NCBI RefSeq assembly: GCF_030678875.1
Contig: NZ_JAUUDS010000001.1
Location: forward strand, 434,001 to 498,000
DNA length: 64,000 bases
Reading direction: 5' to 3'
Source: Sphingomonas aurea
Lineage (GTDB): Bacteria > Pseudomonadota > Alphaproteobacteria > Sphingomonadales > Sphingomonadaceae
Shown: one piece after another, positions 39,096 through 49,149 of the stretch
How positions within the stretch are numbered: the first letter of the stretch is position 1
Layout: each line of letters starts with the position of its first letter
Made by a program: the position numbers and the translations under genes
Notes under the pieces: model-generated
The model's database searches: none
What the model saw: only the letters and a program-made list of their open reading frames with translations
Told to the model about the DNA's origin: nothing

Positions 39096-39393
39096 GTCTT
39101 TCCTTCGAAGGGGGCGGAGGAGGGGATTTGCGGCCGCGGAACAGACCGGCGATGCGATGACGGGCGAGCAGCAGTCCCGCCGCCGCGAGCGCGCCCGCGA
39201 CGACACCGGGATTGCGGCGCGCACCGTTGACGCTGGCACGGGCGGCGGTCAGCCCGACCTGCCTGGCATCTTCGGCCAGCAGCTTGGGGTCGAGCCGGGC
39301 CTGGAGATTGTTTACCGTGTCCGACAGCCGTTGGCGCGCGGCGGCGGCCTCCAGTTCGGCGGCGGCGAGGTCGAGCTTGGCGGAGTCGCTCAT
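39073..39393 (-). CDS. DUF3618 family protein
   Basis: A 106-residue protein. The DUF3618 pattern of an N-terminal helix (LAAAELEAAAARQRLSDTVNNLQARLDP) and a single membrane segment (NPGVVAGALAAAGLLLARHRI) is clear, followed by a basic and Pro-rich tail. The start overlaps the stop of the DUF1469 gene (ATGA), showing translational coupling. Confidence 0.82.
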   Translation of the reverse strand: MSDSAKLDLAAAELEAAAARQRLSDTVNNLQARLDPKLLAEDARQVGLTAARASVNGARRNPGVVAGALAAAGLLLARHRIAGLFRGRKSPPPPPSKERHDDRSKG

Positions 39394-39722
39394 GCCAGCT
39401 TGCCCTTGCCGATCACCGCCAGCACGGCGGCGATCACCAGCACGACGCCGACCACGATCACCGTCGCCAGCAACGGCCCGACCAAGGTCGACAGCGAGAA
39501 GATCAGCCCGACCAGCAGCGCGACGAGCGCGGCCAGCGCCAGCACAGCCGCGACTGCGAAAAAGATCGCGGCAGACCTGAACGCGCCGATCCGCTCGGTC
39601 GCCTTGGCCTTGTAGAGCGCGACCTCGGCGGAGACGAGCGACCGGCTGTCGTCGACCAGTCGCCCGACCAGGGCGGCGACGCCCTCCTGTTCCGGGGGCA
39701 GGGGATCGAGCGTGGAGGCCAT
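39390..39722 (-). CDS. DUF1469 / phage-holin-like family membrane protein (YqjE-like)
   Basis: A 110-residue protein with an N-terminal amphipathic helix (VGRLVDDSRSLVSAEVALYKAKATERIG) and two long hydrophobic helices (AAIFFAVAAVLALAALVALLV and LLATVIVVGVVLVIAAVLAVI). The family is called putative Actinobacterial holin-X or YqjE. There is no evidence for phage here. It works presumably with the adjacent DUF3618 and YqjD-like proteins. Confidence 0.83.
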   Translation of the reverse strand: MASTLDPLPPEQEGVAALVGRLVDDSRSLVSAEVALYKAKATERIGAFRSAAIFFAVAAVLALAALVALLVGLIFSLSTLVGPLLATVIVVGVVLVIAAVLAVIGKGKLA

Positions 39723-39729
39723 CCGCCGA

Positions 39730-40248
39730 TCAGTCCCGCTGCGCGTCCACGCCGGACTGGACCAGCCGCGCGACCGCGAAGCCGAGCGCGGCGGCGATGC
39801 CGATCGCGACGGCGGGGCTCGCCTTCACGAAGCCGCGTGCGTCCTCGATCAGCTCATCGACATTCTTGTTCTTGATCGTGTCGGAGAAGCCCGACACCTG
39901 GTCGGCGGCGGTGCGGGCATATTGGCCGTACTGGCCGCCCAGCTTGTCATCGACCTGCCCGGCCGCGTCGGTCAGCAGCTGCGACAGCTGGTCGAGCGCC
40001 GATCCGGCGCGTGCCTTGCCGTCATCGGCGAAGGAACGCAGCTTCTCGCTGGCCTGCTGCCCGACCTTGCCGGCGCCGTCGCGGATCGCCTGCTTGGCAT
40101 CGGTCGTGCGACCACTGCCGGCGCTGGCGTCGGCGGGGGAAAAGTCGACGCCCTCGGTCTTCAGCGGCGTGGCAGGCTCGAACTGCGTGCTGGCGGGGGG
40201 CGGGGTGATGTCGCCGTCGGTCATCGGCGTGATGTCGTTGTCGGCCAT
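39730..40248 (-). CDS. YqjD/ElaB-like membrane-anchored protein (DUF883-like)
   Basis: A 172-residue protein. A disordered N-terminal 50 residues is followed by a long amphipathic helical region (AKQAIRDGAGKVGQQASEKLRSFADD and QYGQYARTAADQVSGFSDTIKN) and a C-terminal membrane segment (ASPAVAIGIAAALGFAVARLV). The C-terminal pattern is like YqjD/ElaB, which anchor ribosomes to the membrane in stationary phase in Escherichia coli. It heads a four-gene set divergent from eno. Confidence 0.75.
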   Translation of the reverse strand: MADNDITPMTDGDITPPPASTQFEPATPLKTEGVDFSPADASAGSGRTTDAKQAIRDGAGKVGQQASEKLRSFADDGKARAGSALDQLSQLLTDAAGQVDDKLGGQYGQYARTAADQVSGFSDTIKNKNVDELIEDARGFVKASPAVAIGIAAALGFAVARLVQSGVDAQRD

Positions 40249-40365
40249 GATTCGTGGTCCTCGGCTGTTCTGCGCCAGTCAACCAGTCTTAACGGCGACG
40301 GTTCCACTCGCGCAACGTCGTCCGGCGATTGCCCGGCACGCGCCCGCGTTATAGGAGGCGCGTGA

Positions 40366-41667
<1,302 letters not shown>

Positions 41668-41671
41668 CCGG

Positions 41672-41983
41672 GTGAAGAAGCCCTCGGCCTTCCAGCGCAC
41701 GCTGCGCCGCGCCGCCATCCCGGCGCTGGTGTTCACGGTCATGGCGTTCTTCGGCGCCTATGCGGTGCTGGGGCCGAACGGCGTGCTGGCGTACGGCGAC
41801 TATAAGCGCCAGCTGGCCAAGCGCGAGCAGGACTATGCGCTGCTCGACAAGAAGCGCGAGGTGCTGCGCAACCGGGTCGCGCTGCTCGATCCGGATCATG
41901 CCAACCCCGACATGGTCGACGAGATGGTGCGCAAGGAATTGAACGTGACGCATCCGGACGAGGTGATCGTCCCTCTCCGCTGA
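41672..41983 (+). CDS. ftsB: Septum formation initiator FtsB/DivIC family protein
   Basis: A 103-residue bitopic protein from a GTG at 41672. One membrane helix (AAIPALVFTVMAFFGAYAVLG, residues about 14-34) precedes a coiled coil (KRQLAKREQDYALLDKKREVLRNRVALL) and the family motif PDMVDEMVRKELNV. It belongs to the FtsQLB-like divisome link. The eno-ftsB pair is widely conserved in proteobacteria, which supports the call. Confidence 0.9.
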   Translation: MKKPSAFQRTLRRAAIPALVFTVMAFFGAYAVLGPNGVLAYGDYKRQLAKREQDYALLDKKREVLRNRVALLDPDHANPDMVDEMVRKELNVTHPDEVIVPLR

Positions 41984-41997
41984 TCCGCGGATCGGTT

Positions 41998-42031
41998 CCA
42001 CTGCTTCCCGGCATTTACCTGGAAGCAGTGG
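41998..42031 (+). terminator. Hairpin between ftsB and the convergent hydrolase gene
   Basis: CCACTGCTTCC (41998-42008) and GGAAGCAGTGG (42021-42031) form a perfect 11-base stem with a 12-base loop. No long T run follows on the plus strand. Position between convergent genes supports a shared terminator. Confidence 0.6.
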
Positions 42032-42052
42032 AAGTGATTTGGGTACCAGATC

Positions 42053-42916
42053 TCAGTCGTAAACCGGCCGATCGCCGCGATCGGCCTGGCCTGCTCCCAG
42101 GAATGTCAGAAGGTCCTGCGTCAGCCGGTCGGCATGGGTGACGTTCAGGCCGTGCGGTGCGCCGTCATATTCGACCAGCTGGCTGTTGGCGATACCGGCC
42201 GCGGCGGCGCGCCCGGCGGCGTCGATCGGCACGGTCTGGTCGCCGGTGCCATGGACGATCAGCGTCGGCACGCGGAACGCGGCCAGGTCGGGGCGGAAGT
42301 CGGTGTGGCTGAACGCCTGCGCGCAGGCCAGGGTCGGCTTCAGCCCCGCCATCATCGCCATCGCCGTCGACCAGTCGAGAACGTCGTCGCTGACCGGGCT
42401 GGTGATGTAGCCGACGCCGTAGAATTGCGGCGTGAAGGTGTGGCGGAAGAACTTCGCGCGGTCCTCTTGGATACCCTCGGCGATCTGGTCGAAGGTCGAT
42501 TGCGGCGTGCCGTCGGGATTGTCGTCGGTTTTCAGCATATAGGGTACGACCGACGAGATCAGCCCGGCGGCGATCACGCCCTGTCCCTGATGACGGCTCA
42601 TGTAGCGGGCGACTTCGCCCCCGCCCATCGAGAAGCCGACGATGGTCGCGTCGTGATCGGCGCCTGCCTCCTTCATCACATCGGCCAGGTCGTCCGACAG
42701 CGTATCATAGTCATAGCCGCTCCAGGGCTGGCCCGACCGGCCGAAGCCGCGCCGGTCATAGGCGATGGCGCGGAACCCCGCCTCTGCCAGCGCCATGGCC
42801 TGCACGTCCCAGCTGTCGGCGTTGAGCGGCCAGCCGTGGAGCAGGATCACCGGCCGGCCCGAGCCCCAGTCCTTGACGTAGATGTCGGTGCCGTCGCGCG
42901 TCTTGATATAGGGCAT
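42053..42916 (-). CDS. Alpha/beta hydrolase (chloroperoxidase/arylesterase-like)
   Basis: A 287-residue enzyme. The oxyanion motif HGWPLN (residues 27-32), the YDRRGFGRS turn, the nucleophile Ser96 (GFSMGGGEVARY) and the C-terminal HGTGDQTVP and APHGLNV (Asp and His of the triad) match the non-haem chloroperoxidase / arylesterase group. The natural substrate is unknown. It is divergent from the DUF885 gene. Confidence 0.88.
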   Translation of the reverse strand: MPYIKTRDGTDIYVKDWGSGRPVILLHGWPLNADSWDVQAMALAEAGFRAIAYDRRGFGRSGQPWSGYDYDTLSDDLADVMKEAGADHDATIVGFSMGGGEVARYMSRHQGQGVIAAGLISSVVPYMLKTDDNPDGTPQSTFDQIAEGIQEDRAKFFRHTFTPQFYGVGYITSPVSDDVLDWSTAMAMMAGLKPTLACAQAFSHTDFRPDLAAFRVPTLIVHGTGDQTVPIDAAGRAAAAGIANSQLVEYDGAPHGLNVTHADRLTQDLLTFLGAGQADRGDRPVYD

Positions 42917-43031
42917 GAAAGCTCTCCGTTACTGCGATGGCGCCAACGTGCGCCGGCCGCGCCCCGTTCCACTAGCGGCGGCGGCCATCCGCTGGCAGCA
43001 TCGACCGATGTGGCGAATCGGGGGAAGTGGC

Positions 43032-44750
43032 ATGAGGAAGCTGGTCTGTGCGGCGCTGCTGCTGGCGACGGGAACGGCGGACGCGCAGCAGGCGGCGCCC
43101 GCGACACCGTCCGCCTCTGCGGCAAAGACACGCTGGGCGCAGTTCCGCGACGCCTATATCGAGCAGCTGTTCCGGCTAGATCCCGGCTTCGCGGTCTATC
43201 AGGGTCGGCACGATTTCGACGGGCAGGTGCAGGACTGGAGCCCGGCGGGACTGAAACGGCTGGGCGATTTCTATCGCCGCTCGATCGCCGACGCGCGCCG
43301 CACCCCGGCCACGACGGCGGACGAGCGGTTCGAGCGCGACTATCTGGTCAAGGTGACCGAAGGACGGTTGTTCTGGCTAGAGGACGCCGACCAGCCGCAC
43401 GCCAATCCGCAATGGTACGTGTCCAACGGGCTGGACCCCAACGTCTATGTCGCGCGCGACTATGCCCCGGTCGCGGACCGGGCGCGGGCGCTGACCCGGT
43501 TCCTGCGCGCGGTGCCGGCGGCCGCGGCCAATATCCGCGCCAACCTGAAGACGCCGATGCCGCTGAGTTTCGCGCAGTTCGGCGCAGCGGCGTTCAACGG
43601 CTTCGCGGATTACTACGAGGGCGACGCGGTGCACGCCTTCGCCACTGTGCGGGACGACCGGATTCAGCGCGACCTGAAGGCGGCGGCGGCCAGCGCGGCG
43701 GCGGCGATGCGGTCGCTGGGCGGCTCGCTGGACGCAGCGCGTCGCTCTGCCAACGCCGCCTTTCCGCTGGGAGCTGCGCGGTTCCAGCGGATGCTGGCGG
43801 CGACCGAGGGCGTGACCACGCCGCTTGCGGCATTGGAGGCGGCGGGGCGGGCCGATCTGGCGCGCAACCGCGCGGCGCTGGTCGCTGCCTGCGCGCAGTT
43901 CGCGCCCGGCGCCACGGTGCCGGCGTGCGTCGACCGGATGAACGCCGACAAGCCGGCCAACGGTCCGGTGGCAGAGGCGCGGCGGCAGATCCCGGTGCTG
44001 CGCCAGTTCGTGCTCGACAAGGACCTGGTGACCATCCCGGGCACCGAGAAGGCGCTGGTGGAGGAGGCGCCCCCATACATGCGGCAGAACGCCGCCTATA
44101 TCGATCCGCCGGGACCGTTCGAGCACGGCATCCCGTCGATCTATTACATCGCGCCACCCGATCCGGCGTGGGACAAGGCGACGCGCGACGCCTTCGTCGT
44201 CGGGGTCGACAATCTGCTGTTCACCTCGGTGCACGAGGTGATGCCGGGGCATTTCCTGCAATTCCTGCACGCCAACCGATCGCCCTCGCTCTTCGGCCGG
44301 ATCTTCGTCGGCTATGCGTTCGCGGAAGGCTGGGCGCATTACAGCGAGGAGATGATGTGGGAGGCGGGGCTCGGTGCGGGCGATCCCAAGGTCCATATCG
44401 GCCAGCTGTCGAACGCGCTGCTGCGCGATTGCCGCTTCCTGTCGGCGATCGGGCTGCACGCACGCGGCTGGACCCAGGAGCAATCGCGGCAGATGTTCGT
44501 CGAGCAATGTTTCCAGGACGAGGGCACCGCGCGGCAGCAGTCGGCGCGCGGGACCTATGACCCCGCCTATCTGAACTACACGATGGGCAAGCTGATGATC
44601 CGGCGCCTGCGCGCCGACTGGACCGCGACACGCGGAGGGCGGGCAGGGTGGAAGGCGTTCCACGACGCGTTCCTTGGCTATGGTGGCCCGCCGATCCCGC
44701 TGGTGCGGCAGCGGATGATGGGGGAAGCGACCGCGCGAGCCATGTTCTAA
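43032..44750 (+). CDS. Exported DUF885 family protein (putative metallopeptidase-like)
   Basis: The ATG at 43032 gives 572 residues with a signal peptide (KLVCAALLLATGTADAQQ). The DUF885 hallmark HEVMPGH is at residues 401-407, with EGWAHYSEEM about 25 residues later and YTMGKLMIRRLR near the end. These resemble zinc peptidase sites (HExxxGH plus E). Members are widespread, membrane-associated or periplasmic, and mostly uncharacterised. It is followed by an S9 peptidase on the same strand. Confidence 0.87.
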   Translation: MRKLVCAALLLATGTADAQQAAPATPSASAAKTRWAQFRDAYIEQLFRLDPGFAVYQGRHDFDGQVQDWSPAGLKRLGDFYRRSIADARRTPATTADERFERDYLVKVTEGRLFWLEDADQPHANPQWYVSNGLDPNVYVARDYAPVADRARALTRFLRAVPAAAANIRANLKTPMPLSFAQFGAAAFNGFADYYEGDAVHAFATVRDDRIQRDLKAAAASAAAAMRSLGGSLDAARRSANAAFPLGAARFQRMLAATEGVTTPLAALEAAGRADLARNRAALVAACAQFAPGATVPACVDRMNADKPANGPVAEARRQIPVLRQFVLDKDLVTIPGTEKALVEEAPPYMRQNAAYIDPPGPFEHGIPSIYYIAPPDPAWDKATRDAFVVGVDNLLFTSVHEVMPGHFLQFLHANRSPSLFGRIFVGYAFAEGWAHYSEEMMWEAGLGAGDPKVHIGQLSNALLRDCRFLSAIGLHARGWTQEQSRQMFVEQCFQDEGTARQQSARGTYDPAYLNYTMGKLMIRRLRADWTATRGGRAGWKAFHDAFLGYGGPPIPLVRQRMMGEATARAMF

Positions 44751-44819
44751 GCGGGTCAGCCTGGCTTTCCTAAATCGCTGCGGCCGCTTAGGGATCGTTC
44801 CAATCCTTGGGAGATGAGC

Positions 44820-46934
44820 ATGCGTTCTGGATTACGCTGGGCTGCGACGATCGGTGCCGGCCTGCTTGCGGGAAGTAGCGCGCTGGCGCAGACGGCGCCG
44901 ATGACCGACGATCCCTATATCTGGCTGGAGGACAAGGACGGCGCCAAGCCGCTGGCGTGGGTGGAGGCGGAGAATGCCCGCACCCTGCCGCGGCTCCAGA
45001 ACGACCCGCGCTATGCCGGTTTCTACAAGGAGGCGCTGGCGATCGCGTCGGCCGAGGATCGCATCCCGATGCCGGAGCAGCTGTACGGCCGCATCTATAA
45101 TTTCTGGCGCGACGCGCAGCATCCGCGCGGAATCTGGCGCTGGACGACCGAGGCCGGCTACGCCGCCGCCACGCCGCAATGGACCACCGCGCTCGACATC
45201 GACGCGCTGGGCAAGGCCGAGGGCAAGCAGTGGGTGTGGAAGGGCAGCACCTGCCTCCAGCCCGAGGAGCGGTATTGCCTGGTCGAGCTGTCCGAGGGTG
45301 GCGAGGACGCGGTGACCCTGCGCGAGTTCGACCTGCAGACCGGCCAGTTCGTGAACGGCGGGTTCGACCTGCCCAAGAGCAAGCAGGGGGCGGCCTGGAT
45401 CGATCGCGACACGCTGCTGGTCAGCCGTGACTGGGGGCAGGGGACGCTGACCAACTCCAGCTATCCGTTCGTCGTCAAGCTGGTGAAGCGTGGCCAGCCG
45501 CTGGCCGCCGCGACCGAGGTGTTCCGCGGGGCGCCGACCGACCAACTCGGCAGCTATGCGCAGGTGATGACCGACGCCGCCGGCCACCGGCTGGTCCTGA
45601 TCGGCCGGCGGCAGCAGTTCTTTGGCGGCGACACGCTGGTGTGGACGCCCAAGGGCACGCGCAAGCTCGACATTCCCGGCCGCACCCAGCCGGTCGGCAT
45701 GGTCGACGGGCGGGTGATCTTCGAGACGAGCGATCCCTGGGGCGCGATCCCGGCGGGTGCGGTCGCCTGGGTACCGCTGGCCGAGGTGGAGAGCGGCCGG
45801 CTGAACCCGCGCGTCCTGTTCGCGCCGACTCCGCGCCAGGCGGTGCAGCAGGTCGCGACGACGAAGGACCGGGTGATCGTCACCTATACCGACAATGTCC
45901 GCGGGCGCGTGTCGGTTCTGGCGCCGTCCGCCGACGGCTGGTCGAGCCGCGCGGTGTCGGTGCCGGAGAATATCGCGGTCGGCGTCGCCAGTGCGACCGA
46001 TCGCAGCGACCTGGCCTATCTGACGATCACCGGCTTCGTCACGCCGACGACGCTCCAGTCGATCGACGTCGCGACGACCGCGGCGCCGAAGACGGTCAAG
46101 GCGTTGCCGGCGAAGTTCGATGCGACCGGGCAAGTGGTCGAGCAGTTCGAGGCGACGTCGTCGGACGGGACCAAGGTGCCGTATTTCGTTGTCCACCGCC
46201 GCGACCGGCCGCTGGATGGCAGCACGCCGACGATGATGACGGCTTATGGCGGGTTCGAGCTGTCGCGCCTGCCGACCTATCTGGGCGCGACCGGCAAGCT
46301 GTGGCTGGAGAATGGCGGCGCTTTCGTGCTCGCCAACATCCGCGGCGGCGGCGAGTTCGGCCCGGCGTGGCACGACGCCGGCCGCAAGACCAAGCGGCAG
46401 GTGATCTATGACGACTTCGCCGCAGTCGCGCGCGACCTGTTCGCGCGGAAGATCACCAGCGCGCAGAAGCTGGGTATCTATGGCGGCTCGAACGGCGGGC
46501 TGCTGATGGGCGTCGAGATGACGCAGCATCCCGAGCTGTGGAAGGCGGTGACCATCGCCGTGCCGCTGCTCGACATGGTCCGCTATCAGCAGATCGCTGC
46601 CGGTGCCTCGTGGGAGGACGAATATGGCTCGATCGACAAGCCGGACGAGGCGGCGTTCCTGCGCCGTATCTCGCCCTATGCGAACCTGAAGAAGGGCGCG
46701 ACCTATCCCGAGCCCTATATCTGGACGACCACCAAGGACGACCGGGTTGGGCCGCAGCACGCGCGCAAGTTCGCCGCGCGGATGAAGGAATATGGCCAGC
46801 CCTATCTTTTCTACGAAGATACTGCGGGCGGCCATTCGGGGGATGCGGACATCGAGCAGCAGGCGCGTATGACGGCGTTGCAGATGACCTATTTCGCCCA
46901 GAAGCTGATGGGCACGGGTGTCGTCAATAAGTAG
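44820..46934 (+). CDS. Exported prolyl oligopeptidase family (S9) serine peptidase
   Basis: I choose the ATG at 44820 (704 residues), as GGAG lies six bases before it; ATG 44814 is possible. A signal peptide (AATIGAGLLAGSSALAQ) is followed by the seven-bladed propeller and a C-terminal alpha/beta hydrolase domain with the nucleophile in GGSNGGLL, Asp in TKDDRVGP and His in GGHSGD. It would cut proline-containing oligopeptides in the periplasm. It is closed by a strong terminator. Confidence 0.9.
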   Translation: MRSGLRWAATIGAGLLAGSSALAQTAPMTDDPYIWLEDKDGAKPLAWVEAENARTLPRLQNDPRYAGFYKEALAIASAEDRIPMPEQLYGRIYNFWRDAQHPRGIWRWTTEAGYAAATPQWTTALDIDALGKAEGKQWVWKGSTCLQPEERYCLVELSEGGEDAVTLREFDLQTGQFVNGGFDLPKSKQGAAWIDRDTLLVSRDWGQGTLTNSSYPFVVKLVKRGQPLAAATEVFRGAPTDQLGSYAQVMTDAAGHRLVLIGRRQQFFGGDTLVWTPKGTRKLDIPGRTQPVGMVDGRVIFETSDPWGAIPAGAVAWVPLAEVESGRLNPRVLFAPTPRQAVQQVATTKDRVIVTYTDNVRGRVSVLAPSADGWSSRAVSVPENIAVGVASATDRSDLAYLTITGFVTPTTLQSIDVATTAAPKTVKALPAKFDATGQVVEQFEATSSDGTKVPYFVVHRRDRPLDGSTPTMMTAYGGFELSRLPTYLGATGKLWLENGGAFVLANIRGGGEFGPAWHDAGRKTKRQVIYDDFAAVARDLFARKITSAQKLGIYGGSNGGLLMGVEMTQHPELWKAVTIAVPLLDMVRYQQIAAGASWEDEYGSIDKPDEAAFLRRISPYANLKKGATYPEPYIWTTTKDDRVGPQHARKFAARMKEYGQPYLFYEDTAGGHSGDADIEQQARMTALQMTYFAQKLMGTGVVNK

Positions 46935-46941
46935 CATTTGA

Positions 46942-46978
46942 GCGGAGGCGCCGGGGATTACCGGCGCCTCCGCCTTTT
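46942..46978 (+). terminator. Rho-independent terminator after the S9 peptidase gene
   Basis: GCGGAGGCGCCGG (46942-46954) pairs perfectly with CCGGCGCCTCCGC (46961-46973) with a six-base loop and is followed by CTTTTGG. Confidence 0.85.
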
Positions 46979-47052
46979 GGTTCCGGTATGAAACGATCCG
47001 TTGCCCACAAAGGTTATTGCTGCAATGCGGCGAAAACGGCAGGATGGTCGGG

Positions 47053-47403
47053 ATGACTGACATGATTACCACGGCAGACCGCGCGGCCACGCTGCCGCCG
47101 CCGTCCCCGGCGATCGTCTTCGAGGCGATCGTGAAGCAGCTGGCGGTGGCCGCCAGCTACAACCGCGGCGAAGTTACGCTGGCGCCGCACGTCATCTACA
47201 CCCGCCACGACGAGATCTATGTCGATGCCGTGACGCTGGAGCGCGACGGCAAGCCGCCCAAGGAAGAGAAGATGGGGTCGTTCAAGCTCGCCGGACTGGC
47301 GGGCCTGCGCGTGACGCCCCGCCGCTTCTCGCCCCACTCGCTCTACAATCCCGGCGAAAAGCGTTACGCCGGCACCGTCCTGATGGCGGTCGAGATCGCC
47401 TGA
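47053..47403 (+). CDS. Hypothetical protein, possibly a stand-alone WYL-like module
   Basis: About 117 residues from ATG 47053 (47017 and 47062 are alternatives; none has a strong ribosome site). A helix is followed by AASYNRGEVTLAPHVIYTRHDEIYVDAVTLERDG and FKLAGLAGLRVTPRRFSPH. This strand order, with P-H-x-I-Y and a long insertion, looks like the small beta-barrel of WYL domains, but without the DNA-binding part. Function unknown; the WYL idea is my inference. Confidence 0.6.
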   Translation: MTDMITTADRAATLPPPSPAIVFEAIVKQLAVAASYNRGEVTLAPHVIYTRHDEIYVDAVTLERDGKPPKEEKMGSFKLAGLAGLRVTPRRFSPHSLYNPGEKRYAGTVLMAVEIA

Positions 47404-47445
47404 TCCTCGGTTGCCGCCTTGCGGCCTGCGCTCTACGCTGGCTGC

Positions 47446-48675
47446 ATGGTGGACGACACAACCCGCGCGGTCGAGCCGCATGACACGCCCGGCGACAACA
47501 TTCTGGGGCTGCCGGTCGGGGTAGGGGCCGACGACGCGGTGCGGATCGCGCTGCGTCGCGACCGGCTGCTCGCTGCCCTCACGCTGACGGCGGGGGCGGG
47601 GCTGGCGCTGGCAATGCCGTTCGCGCTGAAATCGGGGGCGGAATTCTTCCTGCCGCTGACCACCGCGCTGGTGATCGCGGTCGCGCTGGTGCCGGTGCTG
47701 GAATGGCTGGAGCGGCGACGGGTGCCCTCGCCGCTCGCCGCGCTGATGTGCCTGATCGCGTTCATCGTTGTCGCCAATGTCGCGCTGGCGGCGATCGTGG
47801 TGCCGGCGACCGACTTCTTCCGGCTGCTGCCGACCCGGCTCGACCGCATCCAGCACAATCTGGCGCCGCTGCTCGACCTCTATTCCAACCTCGAAGCCTA
47901 TGTGAACCGGGCGCTGCGCCAGGTCGCGTCGACCCCGATCCGGCGGCCGAGCACGGCGGCGGTGGCCGCGCCGGGATCGATCCTCGAACTCGCCGCCACC
48001 TCGGCGCCGGCGCTCATCATCCAGGTGCTGTTCGGCATCCTGATCGTCTTCTTCTTCCTGTCGGGCTGGACGCGGCTGCGCCAGCGGACGATCACCGGGC
48101 GAACCAGCTTCGACGGCGCGATGGCCACCGCGCGGGTGATCCAGGACGTGGTCGATGACGTGTCGGCCTATCTCGGCACCATCACCGTCATCAATTTAAT
48201 GCTGGGCGTGGTGACGGGCACGGCGCTGTGGGCGATCGGCATGCCCTATCCGGCGATGTGGGGCGGGATCGTCGCGCTGCTGAACTACATCCCCTATTTC
48301 GGGCCGGTGATCGGCGCGTTCCTGCTGGCGCTGGGCGGGTTGATGACCTTTTCCGACATCTGGGTCGCGCTGCTGCCCGCCGCGCTGATGTACGGCCTCC
48401 ACCTGATCGAGGCGAATGCGATCACGCCGCTGATCGTCGGCCATCGCCTGACGATCAGCCCGCTCCTGATCCTCATCTCGCTGAGCTTCTGGGGATGGGT
48501 GTGGGGGACGCTGGGCGCGCTCCTCGCGGTGCCGCTCCTCATCATCATCCAGACGGTGCTGGGCGCCGCCGGCAAGCCCGATATCGCCGGCTTCCTGTTC
48601 GAGCATGGCACGTTGGTGCAGCAGCAACGGGCCAAGCGCGGGCATGCCGGGAGCGAGGAAGAGGACCGCGGATGA
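47446..48675 (+). CDS. AI-2E family transporter (PerM-like membrane protein)
   Basis: A 409-residue membrane protein from the ATG at 47446. About eight helices are visible. The central amphipathic region is about 47800-48000, and the conserved block NYIPYFGPVIGAFLLALGG, then NAITPLIVGHRLTISPLLILISLSFWGWVWG, is diagnostic for the family. Despite the name, most members have an unknown cargo. No quorum-sensing gene is near it. Confidence 0.88.
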   Translation: MVDDTTRAVEPHDTPGDNILGLPVGVGADDAVRIALRRDRLLAALTLTAGAGLALAMPFALKSGAEFFLPLTTALVIAVALVPVLEWLERRRVPSPLAALMCLIAFIVVANVALAAIVVPATDFFRLLPTRLDRIQHNLAPLLDLYSNLEAYVNRALRQVASTPIRRPSTAAVAAPGSILELAATSAPALIIQVLFGILIVFFFLSGWTRLRQRTITGRTSFDGAMATARVIQDVVDDVSAYLGTITVINLMLGVVTGTALWAIGMPYPAMWGGIVALLNYIPYFGPVIGAFLLALGGLMTFSDIWVALLPAALMYGLHLIEANAITPLIVGHRLTISPLLILISLSFWGWVWGTLGALLAVPLLIIIQTVLGAAGKPDIAGFLFEHGTLVQQQRAKRGHAGSEEEDRG

Positions 48676-48694
48676 AAAAAGCGACGAAGGGTCG

Positions 48695-48723
48695 TTGACA
48701 GCCCCCGGACCCTCGCCTAGTTG
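48695..48723 (+). promoter_or_regulatory. Promoter of tRNA-Asp
   Basis: TTGACA at 48695-48700 and TAGTTG at 48718-48723 are spaced by 17 bases, with the tRNA starting 17 bases further on, which allows a short leader. Confidence 0.65.
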
Positions 48724-48740
48724 GCCGGCCTCGCTTCCAA

Positions 48741-48817
<77 letters not shown>

Positions 48818-48921
48818 CAGCGCAGTCGAAAAGACGCGCTGATGAAGTCATCGCGCATCTCTGTAAGCCTTGCCGGCCTCGCATTGCGAGGGCCGACGAC
48901 GCGGCGGTATGGGGTCGTGGT

Positions 48922-49149
48922 CTACCGCCAGCGCCCCGTTTCCATCCAGCTGAGCAGCGGCCGCATCGGCGTGATCCAGACGATGCCGGTCACGACGTAG
49001 AACAGCAGCTGAATTACCCAATGCCAGCCGCCGACCACGCCCGACAGGCTGGCGACCATCACCGTCCAGATCAGGATCAGCGCCAGGATGGCGAAGATGC
49101 CGGCGGGCTTGCGCCAGCTGGGGCCGGGCTCGGGTGCGTTGGGGGTCAT
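48922..49149 (-). CDS. DUF2842 family small membrane protein
   Basis: A 75-residue protein whose ATG at 49149 overlaps the stop of the cyclo-ligase gene (ATGA). Two hydrophobic helices (AGIFAILALILIWTVMVASL and WVIQLLFYVVTGIVWITPM) and the ending MRPLLSWMETGRW match DUF2842, a family of alphaproteobacterial membrane proteins with unknown role. Confidence 0.82.
   Translation of the reverse strand: MTPNAPEPGPSWRKPAGIFAILALILIWTVMVASLSGVVGGWHWVIQLLFYVVTGIVWITPMRPLLSWMETGRWR

Noticed and set aside
39390-39722. Prophage holin
   Set aside because: The DUF1469 family has a holin-like name, but no lysis, capsid or integrase genes are near; it fits the YqjE-like chromosomal set.
44832-47090. Long minus-strand open frame across the S9 peptidase gene (752 codons)
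   Set aside because: Shadow of a well-supported gene; low-complexity Arg/His/Leu composition and no ribosome site.
48672-48698. Eight-codon ORF (MKKATKGR) overlapping the end of the AI-2E transporter gene
   Set aside because: Too short to judge; the following bases are the tRNA-Asp promoter. No sign that it is more than chance.
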